DNA from: Marsupella aquatica
Lineage: Eukaryota; Marchantiophyta
NCBI GenBank assembly: GCA_973895155.1
Contig: OZ316895.1
Coordinates: 19,344,001 to 19,408,000 of the forward strand
DNA: 64,000 nucleotides
Direction: 5' to 3'
The position numbers and the translations under genes were made by a program. Below are positions 24,240-34,969 of this stretch, one piece after another. Below the pieces are notes generated by a model, which saw only the letters and a program-made list of their open reading frames with translations, was not told where the DNA came from and searched no databases. How positions within the stretch are numbered: position 1 is the stretch's first letter; the number at the start of each line of letters is the position of its first letter.

Positions 24240-24720
24240 GTATACGTCCTCCTTTATAAGACCTTTAACCACCACAGTACATCGTTGAGCCCTACATAAG
24301 CCAACGTACGTCGCACAACAAGAGCACGATATATCGTCCCCTACTATGTCAACTTACCCAAACGTCTCAAAAGAGGTCATAATATACCGGCCACGGACAA
24401 CGCTAAAATAATACGACGTTTAGTGCATTGCACATTACGACGTACTAGACGTGGTTAATGTTTCATTACGTAGCCTGACACGACGTTTATGGGTAAACTT
24501 ACACACGAGCATTGGCCATATTTTACGTAGCCTAACACGTTGAAAAATCATATACCTCCTATTGTACGACGTTAAGAACAATGTTTTGGACGTGGTAAAG
24601 AGCGTCTCCCCAAACATGGTAATTAACGTCGCTCTATTAATGTCGTGAATGAGGTCTTTCCTCCTCCGGCCATATACGTCGTGATTAACGTCTTCTAAAA
24701 GTCCGTTAATCAGCCGTAAA
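24240..24720. repeat. Right subterminal cluster of ACGACGTT-type motifs
   Basis: More than ten copies in both orientations of ACGACGTT, TACGACGTA, AACGTCGT and GACGTGGTTAA in the last 480 bp of the CACTA element. They mirror the left cluster. Confidence 0.75.
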
Positions 24721-24869
24721 ATGTAGTTGTGTACACTCTAACACTACCTAGAATGGTGTGACACAATGCATGATTGGATCTGATTTGGACATCAAGCAAA
24801 AAACATGCACATGTGCAACCGAGTCCTTGTTGTCCTGCAAACATTGTCACACAGCTACAAATAGCGTTG

Positions 24870-25195
24870 CTTGCTTGTTTTCACAAAGAAAATGGACCTC
24901 CCTTGCCGATTCAGTCCGCCAACCAGCGCCACATAGTTGTCATAAAGAAAATGGACCTCCAAAGCCAATTTAGTCCTCCAACCAATGTCGCTTTTTTCAC
25001 AACAAAAATGGACCTCCAAACTTGCAGCGGCAAAATCCTCTAGGCCTCCATAGTCTACTCAAGATCAAGCTCAAGATCCAACGTCACGGCAGCGCACAAT
25101 AGTCCTCCCAGTTGTCACAAAGAAAATGGGCCTCCAAACTTGCAGTACCCCTCCCGGCCTCCACAGTCTACTACGGATCAAGGTCGGAACAACTA
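24870..25195. repeat. Imperfect tandem repeat containing AAAATGGACCTCC
   Basis: Four copies of CACAAAGAAAATGGACCTCC or close variants at about 24882, 24947, 25003 and 25115, with partly shared flanks (CTCCAAACTTGCAG, CCTCCANAGTCTACT). No gene in the surrounding 24760-25640. Confidence 0.7.
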
Positions 25196-25639
25196 GAGGA
25201 GTCCTTTGATTTCTCACAAGCAAAATGCACATTGAGTTTGAAACTCAATGTTTGCGCATTTTGGTGGTTCGTCGACCATCCCTGGGCCCTCATTCTTGCT
25301 TCAGCTTCCACCCTCGACGCTACAACCGCCACCCAAATCTTTTCTGGCCATTGGATCTAAACCCTAGGCATCAATGGCCCTTGCAAACCCCAAGTGGGAT
25401 CATGGGTCCCCTAACCCATTTTAGACCCTGCCCCCAATAAACCCAAAACACAATCCTCGACAAAACCTAGCTTCACAAGAAGTTTTTTTAGAATGAAGTT
25501 TGGTTAGAGTTGGGCAAAAATGAAAACATGCATGTTGAGGCAAAAATGCATTCTTACACACTAAAAACAAACTTGTGTCCCAATTACAAGTAGACAGGTG
25601 GACCAATACATACATTACGCGTGTTGCACATACATTTGG

Positions 25640-25825
25640 CACTAAGAACCCTAACTTTCTTGGACACCTTTCATGGAATATGCCTATTTTTCTTTAAATC
25701 GGTCCAACAATTAAAATGGATCCTATTGTTCTTCCATGAAACTTCAGAAGTCTTTCGCCAAACCCAATTAAATGGCCCTATACTTTGTCACACGTGATGT
25801 GGTACATGGAAGTGATCCTCCTAAG
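25640..25825. mobile_element. Fragment of the short TIR element family
   Basis: The block AAGTCTTTCGCCAAACCCAA ... CACACGTGATGTG ... CATGGAAGTGATCC matches the right half of the elements at 31425-31749 and 32423-32680. The left end could not be identified. Confidence 0.5.
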
Positions 25826-26083
25826 ACTATAGCTAGTGGAGCTACTGTAGCGTGTACACTGTAGTTAGTGAAACAACTAATTATGTTCCATATATTGTAG
25901 CTACTATAGATGGTTTACTGTAGCTAAAAAAGTTATTTAAAGTCTAAATCTTATAATATAAGTGCTAAATTACTTACATAATCTATAACATATTAAAACA
26001 AACAATTTTCCATATAATAAGAGAAAATCATGACATAGGGCATGAGAATTGCGCCAGCCAAATCAGAATGGGCTAAGGTACTT
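25826..26083. other. AT-rich stretch, no gene
   Basis: Contains repeated GTAGCTACT/ACTGTAG words in both orientations, possibly a small MITE remnant. No coding signal. Confidence 0.35.
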
Positions 26084-26194
26084 GTGATGCCGCCAGCACG
26101 GTTGGTAATGAGTAATCTGGCCTAATCCGTGCTGAGCACGCACGCTACGAACTTAGCAGTCCGTAGTTATTAGCATAGCGACACTAAAATAGTT
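26084..26194. repeat. 111-bp direct repeat, first copy
   Basis: Closely matches 26601-26711, 517 bp further on. Shared blocks include GGTAATGAGTAATC, CTAATCCGTGCTGAGCACGC and TTATTAGCATAGC. The second copy contains the end of an integrase reading frame. The pair may be a local duplication or parts of two tandem element ends. Confidence 0.8.
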
Positions 26195-26632
26195 CAGGAT
26201 TTCTTACCCAAAGCCAAAAGTTCTTTGGATAGAGCTTATCAAATTGAAGCATTGGAGGAAGCCCAGGTACTCGTAGCTCGACACGCAGCAAAGCAGCAAG
26301 CAACTTCTAAGAAGTAGCACAACAAAGGACTACAAAAGATCAACATCATAACGGGGGATTTGGTGCTCCTGTACAATAGCCGGTACATGCAATTTTCGAG
26401 GAAGCTGCATACTGGCTGGTTGGGACCTTTCCTAGTCAATCAGATACACCCAAACGGATCTATGAAACTCGCAACGTACGCCGGTGATTTACTCCCCACA
26501 CGAGTCAGTTATGATTGTGGGAAGAAGTACCATCATCAAGATGATACCGCTGGATATAGTGATGTTCACGAGGATGCTTCACAGTTAAGTAGGGAGCTAT
26601 GTGACGCCGCTAGCACAACTGGTAATGAGTAA
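26195..26632 (+). pseudogene. Ty3/gypsy integrase C-terminal fragment
   Basis: One frame runs from about 26192 to the stop at 26632, with a TAG at 26315. It reads LDRAYQIEALEEAQVLVA and then GDLVLLYNSRYMQFSRKLH followed by GWLGPFLV. This is the standard C-terminal integrase pattern (GDLVLL...GPF.V) of gypsy-type polyproteins. Everything upstream of it (gag to integrase core) is missing here. It sits directly before gag-like copy 2 and may be the end of the element that donated the 111-bp repeats. Confidence 0.75.
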
Positions 26633-26711
26633 TCCAACCTAATCCGTGCTGAGCACGCATGCTACGGACTTAGTAGTCCATAGTTATTAGCATAGCAACA
26701 CTAAAATAGTT
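26601..26711. repeat. 111-bp direct repeat, second copy
   Basis: See the first copy at 26084-26194. This copy overlaps the last codons of the integrase fragment. Confidence 0.8.
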
Positions 26712-26959
26712 AGTAATTACGAATAGGACAAAATTAGTCAATAAAGAGCATTTATGCTCGGGCTGGCGACGAAGCGACACCTATATTATCGGGTTATGAG
26801 TTTGTTATGGCCGTCTACCTTGGGTCCGTATAACGGATCGAGAAGCGGCTCTCTAACATGCCTTGATTTGGACCTACATAGTGGCCAACACACTATAAGC
26901 GTGAAGAACTCGGCCTATTAGAAAGGGGCAGGGGCCGATCGACCGACGTCCCACCAAGG

Positions 26960-26968
26960 TATAAAAGG
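26960..26968 (+). promoter_or_regulatory. TATA box upstream of gag-like copy 2
   Basis: TATAAAAGG lies about 200 bp before the start of the protein-like frame at 27170, in a stretch that could be an LTR. A canonical plant TATA sequence; the function is inferred from position. Confidence 0.45.
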
Positions 26969-27169
26969 CGAGCCATTCCCTTGCTTAGTATTGGCACTTC
27001 ACTCCTCGCGCCAGCTTTGATCCCAGCTTGCCCGTTACTTCCTTAGCTATCCACCACACCTCACCATATGTCTGTCACAATTACGTCCAGTTTGGCCATT
27101 CGCTTTTGGCTTCAATTTCTGTCCATTGGTAATCATCTAGCAAAAACGCTTGCTAAATTCAACCCGCGC

Positions 27170-29710
27170 AGGTACAAAGCCAAAAGAGAGTACGAATGAC
27201 TCATCCGTTTGGCCGGGCGCTCTCACTACAACGATAACCTCAATCTTCCCTTTCAGAGCAAATTCTGTTGAGATGACGAGATTGCCAAATTCTTCTTTGA
27301 CAGTTCAAAGTACCTCGGCTTTGGAGAAGCACTCCTTCAACTTTTGGACAAGGTCTTCACGATCCTGGGCATGGTGGACTTGTAGCGTCATCACTTCAAC
27401 CATATACCCACCAAAGTTCAGTCCTTCCTTGACTATCGATTTGGTAGTCCAAATACGGGCGAGTCATCAATCCTAACATCACTCGGATTCCCCTTCGACC
27501 TTCTAAATCCTATGGCGCCGCCTCCAACTACACCCACAGCCAACTCATTGGCACCATTGCAACCGCCGCCTTGGCCTCATTCAAGCTGCTCTCCACCACC
27601 GGTCGCACCAACCGTTTGGGTACAATCCGTGGTGAATGCGTTGAATATCAGCTTAGAGGACAAGGAGGCTCATCCTCCTCTTGTCCAGAGACCACCAGGG
27701 GCACACCGCCACGGATCGGGTAACACATTGCCGCTTGCACAAGCCTGGACCCGAGAGATGGCCTCAATAGACAACACGGTGACCGTTGGCCCCGACACCA
27801 GTTCTGATTGCGGTCGCGCTAACCCTACCAGATAGGGAAGATGGGGAGATGTCCCCTTCTTCGACCCATCCCGGGAACAACTCCCAAGGAAGGAAGAGGA
27901 AGGAAGAGGAAGGAGCCAACTGCACTATCCGGTTTACCCGTGGCCACCGTCGCCATGGCCAAGTTGACCATGCATCGCATCATGGGGGAGAATCTTGGGG
28001 GAGAATGTTCACAAGAACATCCTCCATTTGAAGCATGTTGTGTACCTGAAGACCCAAGGTTTCAAACACCTTGCCGCCCTCCCTTGGAACACTTGCAGGT
28101 ACTACAGGCAAGACATGACGGAGTTCATCCAGAACTTTGACGTGGCCCGCCAACAGACCTGTGCACACAGACGGGTAATATCTTTGAATGAGGAGCAGCT
28201 TAAGCTCATTTTCAGCCTACCCGAGGGTCAAAACCGGGTGGAGTCACGGGCCCCAAGGGGCAAGGGAGCAAAGTACCAATCCTCGAGCTTCCCGCCCAAG
28301 GGTTTGGTGGACAACGGCTTCCTGATGAGGACATGCCTCATCCCGGAGATTGCAGAGCGGCTGGAGTTCCAGAGGTATGTCCTCCACATGATGGAGCCGC
28401 AAGGAGAGATATCCTTCGCCCAGGTGATCCAGGTCAAGACCTATCGGCCTAGAAAGTGGGCTTCCTTCTTCGTCAAGAAGTTCCACAAGGAGATGGAGCA
28501 ACAAAGGAAGACCCTGTACCTCAGGGGGAAGGCGTACCTCGCAAGCCACATCAAGATTATTATTGAGTGGTACGCCCGTTTTGATCGACAAACCCTCTTG
28601 CGGCTCAACAAGCCTGAGCTCACCCCGTCCTGGTGGGTCTTTCTAGCATTGGAATGACGGCCGCAGCCCAAAGCCCAGGCTCCAGCACCAGTAGTACCCA
28701 CCCGGCCCCACCACCAGCCATTGAGACACCTTCTCCGGTGCCAAATTTGGCGGTAATTGCAACCCTGGATGCTCAAAACTAGGCCCGTGCAGTGACCATT
28801 GAGCGGGAGGAATCTGGCCCCGAGCTCGAGGCCATTAGTCTGGAGGGAACCGCGGTACCATCCGCACCAATGCCAGCAGACCCTCTTGCTGGGTGCCTTG
28901 CCCCCTCTAACCATCCTACCTTCGGGCTGGACGTAACAACCCCGGACTCTTCCCAAGTAGAAGTCTGCCCTTGCCCAAACCCGAGTGGGCACAGCTTGGT
29001 GAACCCAAAACTCTTCGCATCGGGCACATATTTGAGCGGGCTGCTGGGAGACTTCTCCCAACAAATTAGCCAAGAGATGGGGGAGTTCATGGCCCGCAAG
29101 GTGGCCGATTTCTTCAGCGAGGAGCTGGTGGCGGCAGTGAAGGCAGGACGGGCTCAGGCTAAAGCCATAGCAAAGATTGAGCAATATTGGGCCGAGGTAA
29201 CCAAACTCTTAAATGAAGCCTCTGGCCGAGATACCAAGTTACAACGTCTTTGTCCTCAGCTTACAACCACCCTCGCCCAGGTCGCTGACATCGATGCCAA
29301 GTTAGCCTTGGCCGAGCAGGTCGGAGCCGAGACGCCAAAATCTCATGGCTCTAGGCCCAGGTTGACAGCTTGAAGGGGCAAGCCATAATCTGGTAGAAGG
29401 ACGTAGAGGAGGCCGACGCTCGGGCCCAACGGGATACAGCCAAGGTGGACGCCCTGAAGGCGGAGGTGGCACGGCTTCAAGGAGAAGCCGCTAAACAAAA
29501 CCAACTGGTGACCAAGTTGACGAGCGATGGTCAGCAATTGGAAGAGGCGTGCCAGGAGGCCGTGGTGGAGACAGACACGGTGAAGTGAGAGAATGATTCT
29601 CTCATATATGGACCAGGTCCAGATCCTCAAACAAGATGTTGACCGGATGAGGAGGCAACGGGACGGCCGATCCAAGTCCCACTCGGGCAGATCTAGCAAA
29701 CAAGCCAAAC
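27170..29710 (+). pseudogene. Gag-like ORF of a non-autonomous element family, copy 2
   Basis: The frame begins about 27170 and contains DDEIAKFFFDSSKYLGFG and TKVQSFLDYRFGSPNTGE, followed by a proline-rich stretch (about 27510-27640). Stops lie at TGA 27197, TGA 27269, TAG 27383 and TAG 27833. The conserved block (27995-28657) has EFIQNFD, LKLIFSLPEGQN, LHMMEPQGEIS and YLASHIKIIIEWY, all with counterparts in copy 1 (5145-7199). After a stop at 28657 and a frame change, the coiled-coil part follows (28792-29373; SQQISQEMGEFMARKVADFF) and continues degenerate to about 29710. No pol genes follow. The first three stops are each one transition from CGA or CAG. It is a broken copy. Confidence 0.6.
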
Positions 29711-30600
29711 ATTAGGCGGTGCTGATAGTTTAGAGTAGCGTAGATTTAGCCATAGAAGTAGGACACTACCGACAAGTGCCAAAACTAGTTAGAGCGGCGC
29801 TGACAACTTTCCTTAGCGTAGCATCTTAGGGTAACGACAAGCCGTTTAGCAGACTGGCATTTAGCTAGGATTAGCATAGGCTAGAACTCGAGCACGTGAC
29901 CACTCCTGGCCACGGCTCTTAGTTAGTATTTAGTGCACCCCCAATAGAGGCAGTAGGGGGGACTTTGGGTTTTGAACCGGGTATCCGCGGATGTGCGGGG
30001 AGTCTCGACCTTAGTGAATAGAAGAGTACCGCGGAGTGAGGGTACAACTAAGCTTGTCGGGCGAGTGCGGAGCCGGGCTCCATTGTGGTGTATACCTCAT
30101 TGCCATTGGACTATTTATTCCCAAAGAAGTCGAGTCAACCGTATATGTACGTATGACGGATTTATAATTGAAAGTCTTTCCCCACCATTTCCTTTGTGTA
30201 AACCGAGATTGTATGTGTGTAAGTTGTTATGTTCATTAGTTTTGTATACGGGTATAGAATGCTTGGCCGAACACATTATACGAGCTGCGCATGGGGTGAT
30301 GGCTGCGGATAGTGGTTGCAAGCTCGGGTTAAATACCCGTATCATCAGATCCGGATCAAAGGTAGATAGCACGAAGGCTTAGAAGTCCTTAAGCCAGGAT
30401 CAATCCTGTACCTTAAGTCGCGGCGGAATACAAAATATACCTATGATGTGTATAGATATGAAACCGGATGCGAGTAGCATCAAGTTACGGGAATAAGTAC
30501 AGTTCGCACGTCCCTTCTTGCCCAAAACCTCAATATTGACAGAGGGTATGGCCGCCTAAGCCAAAATCCAATTAAGGATGAACCTTTTGGCGTGACAACA
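29711..30600. repeat. 3' region of gag-like element copy 2
   Basis: Non-coding and homologous to 7200-8140 downstream of copy 1 (shared AGTCGAGTCAAC and AATATACCTATGA blocks). Confidence 0.5.
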
Positions 30601-30659
30601 CCTCACCTACATACGTCTAACCTACAAGTATGGGCCTAGCAAGTTAGCTTTGTGTCTAG

Positions 30660-31180
30660 TCAATCGGGTTGAGGTCCAAGTAGAGAGCCAAGAATACCAA
30701 AGTGAGTTTGAGGGTGGCAAGTCTCCAGAAGCACATATAAGAAGAGTGATGTCCATCTCTTTGTGGTCCAGGGGCAAGCCCAAGCCGTGAAGTGCAACGG
30801 TGCCCTACTAAGGGGAAATGTCAAACAAAAACAATGATATCTCCTCAACTTGAAGTTTGTTTAAAGACTTCTTAGGTGCGTTATAAAGCTCTCAAGAAGG
30901 ACTGTATCCTTCTGCTATTAGGTGAGTTTGGGAGTGCCTTTGGTCCGCATAGTTTTCAAGGGCTATCTTGCCTCCATGTCGATCCTGCCAAACCATTGAG
31001 CAATGGTTGTGTTGAAGAGCAAGAGTGGCTTTGTATGAGAGTTTCCACTGGTTGTGATAGAGGCATTGGGTGGCTTGCTCATGGAATTTTGTGGAGGCGT
31101 TTGGGCACTAAGTCCCGAGGCAAGAGTTTCTAGGTTTGGTGAGGGCGCTCGATGGCTAGGTTCACCACTTGTGGCCAACC
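30660..31180. repeat. Truncated or solo LTR related to the gypsy element at 53-54 kb
   Basis: Aligns with 53136-54096 with gaps. Shared blocks include GGCAAGTCTCCAGAAGCA, GACTTCTTAGGTGCGTT and GGCGTTTGGGCACTAAG. It also shares GGTGAGGGCGCTCGATGGCT and CCACTTGTGG. Homology stops at the LTR/primer-site junction of the 54-kb element, as expected for an LTR end. A TATA-like CATATAAG lies at 30734, matching CATATATGAGG in the other copy. Confidence 0.7.
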
Positions 31181-31424
31181 AGGTTGTGTAATGTAACACA
31201 AATTCCTTAAACGCAAGGTGCATTTGGCTTGACATTTGTGTGTGATCAGATTGGGCAAGGGATTGGACAAGATTGATTGAGTGAGTTGCGATCACTTTTC
31301 AATTCTTGTGAAGATTATTGTGGGTTTTGAACATGTGTGGACATGAGTTCTAGTTGTATCCCATTCTCTTATGTTTGTTTGTGCCTATGTATGGATGTGT
31401 GTGACAAGCAATGTATGATTGTTT

Positions 31425-31749
31425 CTCAAGGGGGTCACTTCAACGGAAGTGACACACCACGTTTGACAAAATATAGGCCCATTTAAATTGGTGTGGCGGA
31501 AGACTTCCAAAGTTTGGTGGAAGAACACGTAGGGCATGTTTTATTGACTGGTCGACTCTAAAGAACACATAGGCCTATTTAATTGTAAAAAATATTTTCT
31601 ATAAAGTTTTTAGGGTTTTTTTAGTAAAAATTGACAAATTTTAAAGAAAAAAAGGGTTTTACAAAAAACTATTTTCACTTATAAGTTAGGGGGTCAAACC
31701 CTAAAACATTGCATGCGATGTATGGCCCTCCATGTAATGACCCCCCAAG
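31425..31749 (-). mobile_element. Short TIR element (MITE-like), 325 bp
   Basis: The ends are CTCAAGGGGGTCAC and the inverse of CTTGGGGGGTCATT. Flanks GATTGTTT (31417-31424) and GATTGTTG (31750-31757) form an 8-bp duplication with one mismatch. The body matches the elements at 11317-14029 and 32423-32680. No ORF. Confidence 0.75.
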
Positions 31750-32224
31750 GATTGTTGTGGAGCAATGTGTGTGCACGACATAATCAATAAATAACCCAAA
31801 TTTGATGCACCTCCACTAGCCAATAACCCTAAAACCTAGATTGCAATTATGCACACTAATGACAATCCTGACAGTCCATTACTGATGTAGTCTAGGTCTC
31901 CTAGTTTCCTCCAAGGTGCTTGCAGCTAACATCGGCCACGCTTTTGTGAGAATCTGGTCATCTTGTTACGCCCCAATAATGGGTGGTGGACCTTTGTCAC
32001 CTTATACATATGGCTGCTTTCAATGATCCAAGTGGCAAGGCGGATGAGGAGTCGCATGTGTGGGCAATAGACTAAGCAAGTTAAGTTCCTCACCCCATAG
32101 CAATGTAGCACCCCATGCTTGAGCTTGCCAATGCACCACAAACATTGAACCAAGACTTTACATCCAAATAATGGGGTGGGCAGGAGGTCTGATGGTGAGC
32201 AGAGGGTTGTTGCCTCCACTAAAG
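31750..32224. other. No clear gene; may hold decayed copia sequence
   Basis: This lies downstream of the copia RNase H remnant on the minus strand, but no motif could be read with confidence. Confidence 0.3.
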
Positions 32225-32422
32225 GAGGCCTGTTGTAGACCTCATGTTATCGAGCCTGTTATCCAGATCTTGGCCATAGTCAGTATCAACAAATCCAACC
32301 TATGATTTGGCATTGTAAGAGTTTGCATCAAACAATACACCACCAAACATTTAAGATACCTACAAATCCACTTCATCTAAGTTTGTGGTGCTCCTTTCAT
32401 GGATTTGATATGTACTTGTTGA

Positions 32423-32680
32423 CTTGGGGGGTGACTATATGGAGGGCCATACATATATCAAGTGCAATGGTTTGGGTCATATGTGATCCCCCTAAGTCAC
32501 TTTATATAATAAAAGTTGTACAACACTAATCATGTGATGACACATTTGCATTTTGCATTTAAATAACCTTATATTTACATTCACAACTTAATAAGTCTTT
32601 TCTCAAAAACCTTTTATTAAATGACCCTATATTTTGTTGCATGATGTGATGTGCCACTTCCATGGAAGTGACCCCTTGAG
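32423..32680 (+). mobile_element. Short TIR element inserted in the copia relic, 258 bp
   Basis: The left end is CTTGGGGGGTGACTATATGG. The right end is the inverse of CTCAAGGGGTCACTTCC and contains the palindrome CACTTCCATGGAAGTG. The flanks CTTGTTGA and CCTGCGGA are 8 bp long and agree at 5 of 8 positions. The copia reading frame reads from one flank to the other as GK-V-NKYISNP when the element and one flank are ignored, which supports the 8-bp duplication. Confidence 0.75.
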
Positions 32681-33069
32681 CCTGCGGACTTTGCCCATAG
32701 CGAAGGCAATATTTGGTCTAGTACACATCATGAAGAATATGAGACTACCTATTGCTTGCTGAGAAGGGATTTTAGATATAAATCCCTTTGCCACAACATT
32801 AATTGGACAATGTGTATCTCACCATCAACTATTAGGCTTAGAATTGTGCTCCTCGTCAATTGCCTAGCTTTGACCCTACCATTGTCTCTTCTACTTGCAT
32901 TCCTCTCGTGGATTCTCCTTTTAAGGTGTGTCAAAGGATTGATGATGTTGACCAGATGTTGTTGTGTGGCCATTGCAACACCCATACCATCTCTTTTGTT
33001 TGAGACCTGAGCTTCTACGATTTGCCCTTTCTGTTCTCCTACACTAAGTTGATTATCAGCCTGTTGATC

Positions 33070-33330
33070 ATTCCCATGCTCAGGTTGGGGGGGGGATGGG
33101 GAGATCCAGGGATTCACATTCAAGCCCCAACATGTGTTCATCTTGGTGTTAATGAACATACACACTCCATTTTTTCTGGTCAATTTGTTGCACCACCTGG
33201 ATGCATATGGTACATGTCTTGATATTTTATGTGACCAGTTTCTTATGTCAAAACAACAGTCATGCAGGAGTACATGGTTATCATCGCCCTTCGCCATGCC
33301 CTTCACACACCTGCTAGGATATAATGGTAG
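33070..33330. repeat. Imperfect direct repeat, first copy (second at 33660-33850)
   Basis: Shared blocks include TTCACATTCA, ACATACACACTCCATTTTTT versus ACATATACATTCCATTTTTT, and ACCTGGATGCATATG. The two copies lie about 590 bp apart. Likely pieces of the same element. Confidence 0.6.
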
Positions 33331-33849
33331 GTTAGGTTCATCAATTAGAGTCCATATATGCAAGCTAGAATAGACATGCTTAGTGCTGTTGAAGCAAACA
33401 TTCCTCTCTTAGTAGCACTTTGGGCAATGTTCTTGTAGCAATACCTGGTTGTTCTTGAAGCAAATATTCTTTGTGAGGAGCATTTCAGGGTCATCATACT
33501 TAGATTTTCTCATCGTACATTTACTTCAGTTCTTCTTGAGTTTTAGCTTGGCTTTGCATGCACTTGGCTATGGCTGCACACTCCATGGCACCTCCACACA
33601 TTAAGGATTGGCTATGACTCTTTGGATGCTCCCAGCACATCATATATGGCATGGCACACTCTACATGCCACACTTTATGAAGGGTTCACATTCATGCCCC
33701 AGAATTTATTCATTTTGGTGTCAATGGACATATACATTCCATTTTTTTCTGGTTTTCTGTTTTGTTGTGCTACCTGGATGCATATGATTGGTACATGTCC
33801 TCATATGTTATGCCACCAACTCTATATGTCACTACAAGGATTCAGAATA

Positions 33850-34960
33850 AGATTTGGTAGGGGCTTTTGTCTAAGTACAAAGTTGCTTGGAACAAGGGTT
33901 TAGCTCTTGTCATGATTAATCAACGTTGCAGAGTGGAGCTTGTTGGCAAGATGGCACATGACTTTGACCATGAACTATTGTCCCTTGTCTTATTTTGATC
34001 CACCTTGAATAGGTAATTACTTGGTTTCATTTTTATTGGGTTGTTATCCAAGTATGGTCATTTGAGGTCTCTACAGATGAATTTTCCTTTTTGTGGAGTT
34101 TTGTCAAGGTTCAGCTGTTCAGATCTTAGTTTGTGCCTGATCTCTTCTTGGACTCTAGATTGAGTCTACCCTCATGTGTAGTAGTTATTAGTTTGTCTTT
34201 TCTGAGTGACGTTAGGTCACATCCTAAACTATAATACACTGTTGCGCCTTTTTTTCCGTGGTCGTCATTCAAAAATGCAGTGCCAACAAAAAAGGTAATC
34301 AATAAACACAAAGGATAAAACCCAAAACGAATTAAATATAGAGTGAACCAAAAGTACAGTAATTTTTTTCACACAAAAGGGAATCAAATGGTGGAAACAA
34401 AAGACAAAAATGAAACTAACTCAATTGCAGCACGAGTATCAAGGAGAAACCTGACTGTACCATCATAGATACACAAGAAAACAATATTGAGTGCACTATA
34501 AGTCACTATAATACCATTTACTCTAGAAGGGTACATTTACAAACTCAATAAAAAAGGATAACAAATCTTAGCCTTTAGTTGAAAAAATGTTTTTCTGCAA
34601 TGGCAGGATCCATCCATACCCCTATTAATCTCAATTACCTCTGCCCAAGCTACCCAAGCTACCCAAGCTACCCCTAACCTACCCTCAAACTTGACAAAGA
34701 TAACAAATTTATTGAATATTAATTAAAAACTAATTATTAAAATTGAATTTTAAAGAATTGGATATTAGCCTTAAATTTTTGGTAAAACTTGAGTATAAAT
34801 AAAATGTATACAATATTAATTTCTCCAAAAAAAAAAATTTAACAATTTTTTTGTATCATTCGGTTGTGCTTGGACTCTATGCTATAGTGACCGATATCTC
34901 GCGTCTCCAATTTCCATGTGCAAATGCATGAGTTGTTGAACACCACCACAACAACTCTAC
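33850..34960. other. No gene seen
   Basis: AT-rich. Contains a short triple repeat of CCAAGCTA near 34646-34670 and poly-A runs near 34829. No coding signal. Confidence 0.4.
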
Positions 34961-34969
34961 CTTGCCTTG

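Larger units (their letters stand above)
14289..24731. mobile_element. CACTA (En/Spm-type) DNA transposon, 10.4 kb
   Basis: The left end CACAACTACATTTT (14289) is matched in inverse at the right end (AAAATGTAGTTGTG, ending 24731). A 3-bp TAC duplication flanks it (14286-14288 and 24732-24734), the usual length for CACTA elements. The uninterrupted copy A of the flanking repeat has a single TAC at the same place (11284-11286), so both boundaries are supported independently. Inside are a minus-strand TNP2-type transposase gene with DUF4218- and DUF4216-like parts, a divergent plus-strand TNPA-like gene, another plus-strand ORF and dense ACGACGTT/AACGTCGT motifs near the ends. The first five bases are CACAA rather than CACTA. 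The transposase carries stops, so this copy is probably not autonomous. Confidence 0.92.
32225..33363 (-). pseudogene. Ty1/copia polyprotein relic (reverse transcriptase end and RNase H start)
   Basis: On the minus strand a frame reads INVVAKGIYISKIPSQQAIG and then CTRPNIAFAMGK (32820-32690), the end of a copia reverse transcriptase. It is interrupted by the TIR element at 32423-32680. On the other side it resumes with NKYISNP (about 32400) and continues with CRYLK and RSTTG (about 32230), the copia linker and RNase H start. Several frameshifts and stops are present. A 204-aa ORF at 33363-32749 upstream on the same strand may be another part of the element, but I could not assign it. Confidence 0.75.

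Noticed and set aside
31425-32680. 3-bp CAA target duplications for the short TIR elements
   Set aside because: CAA/TTG next to the G run fits by chance. The copia frame and the 11317 copy support 8-bp duplications instead.
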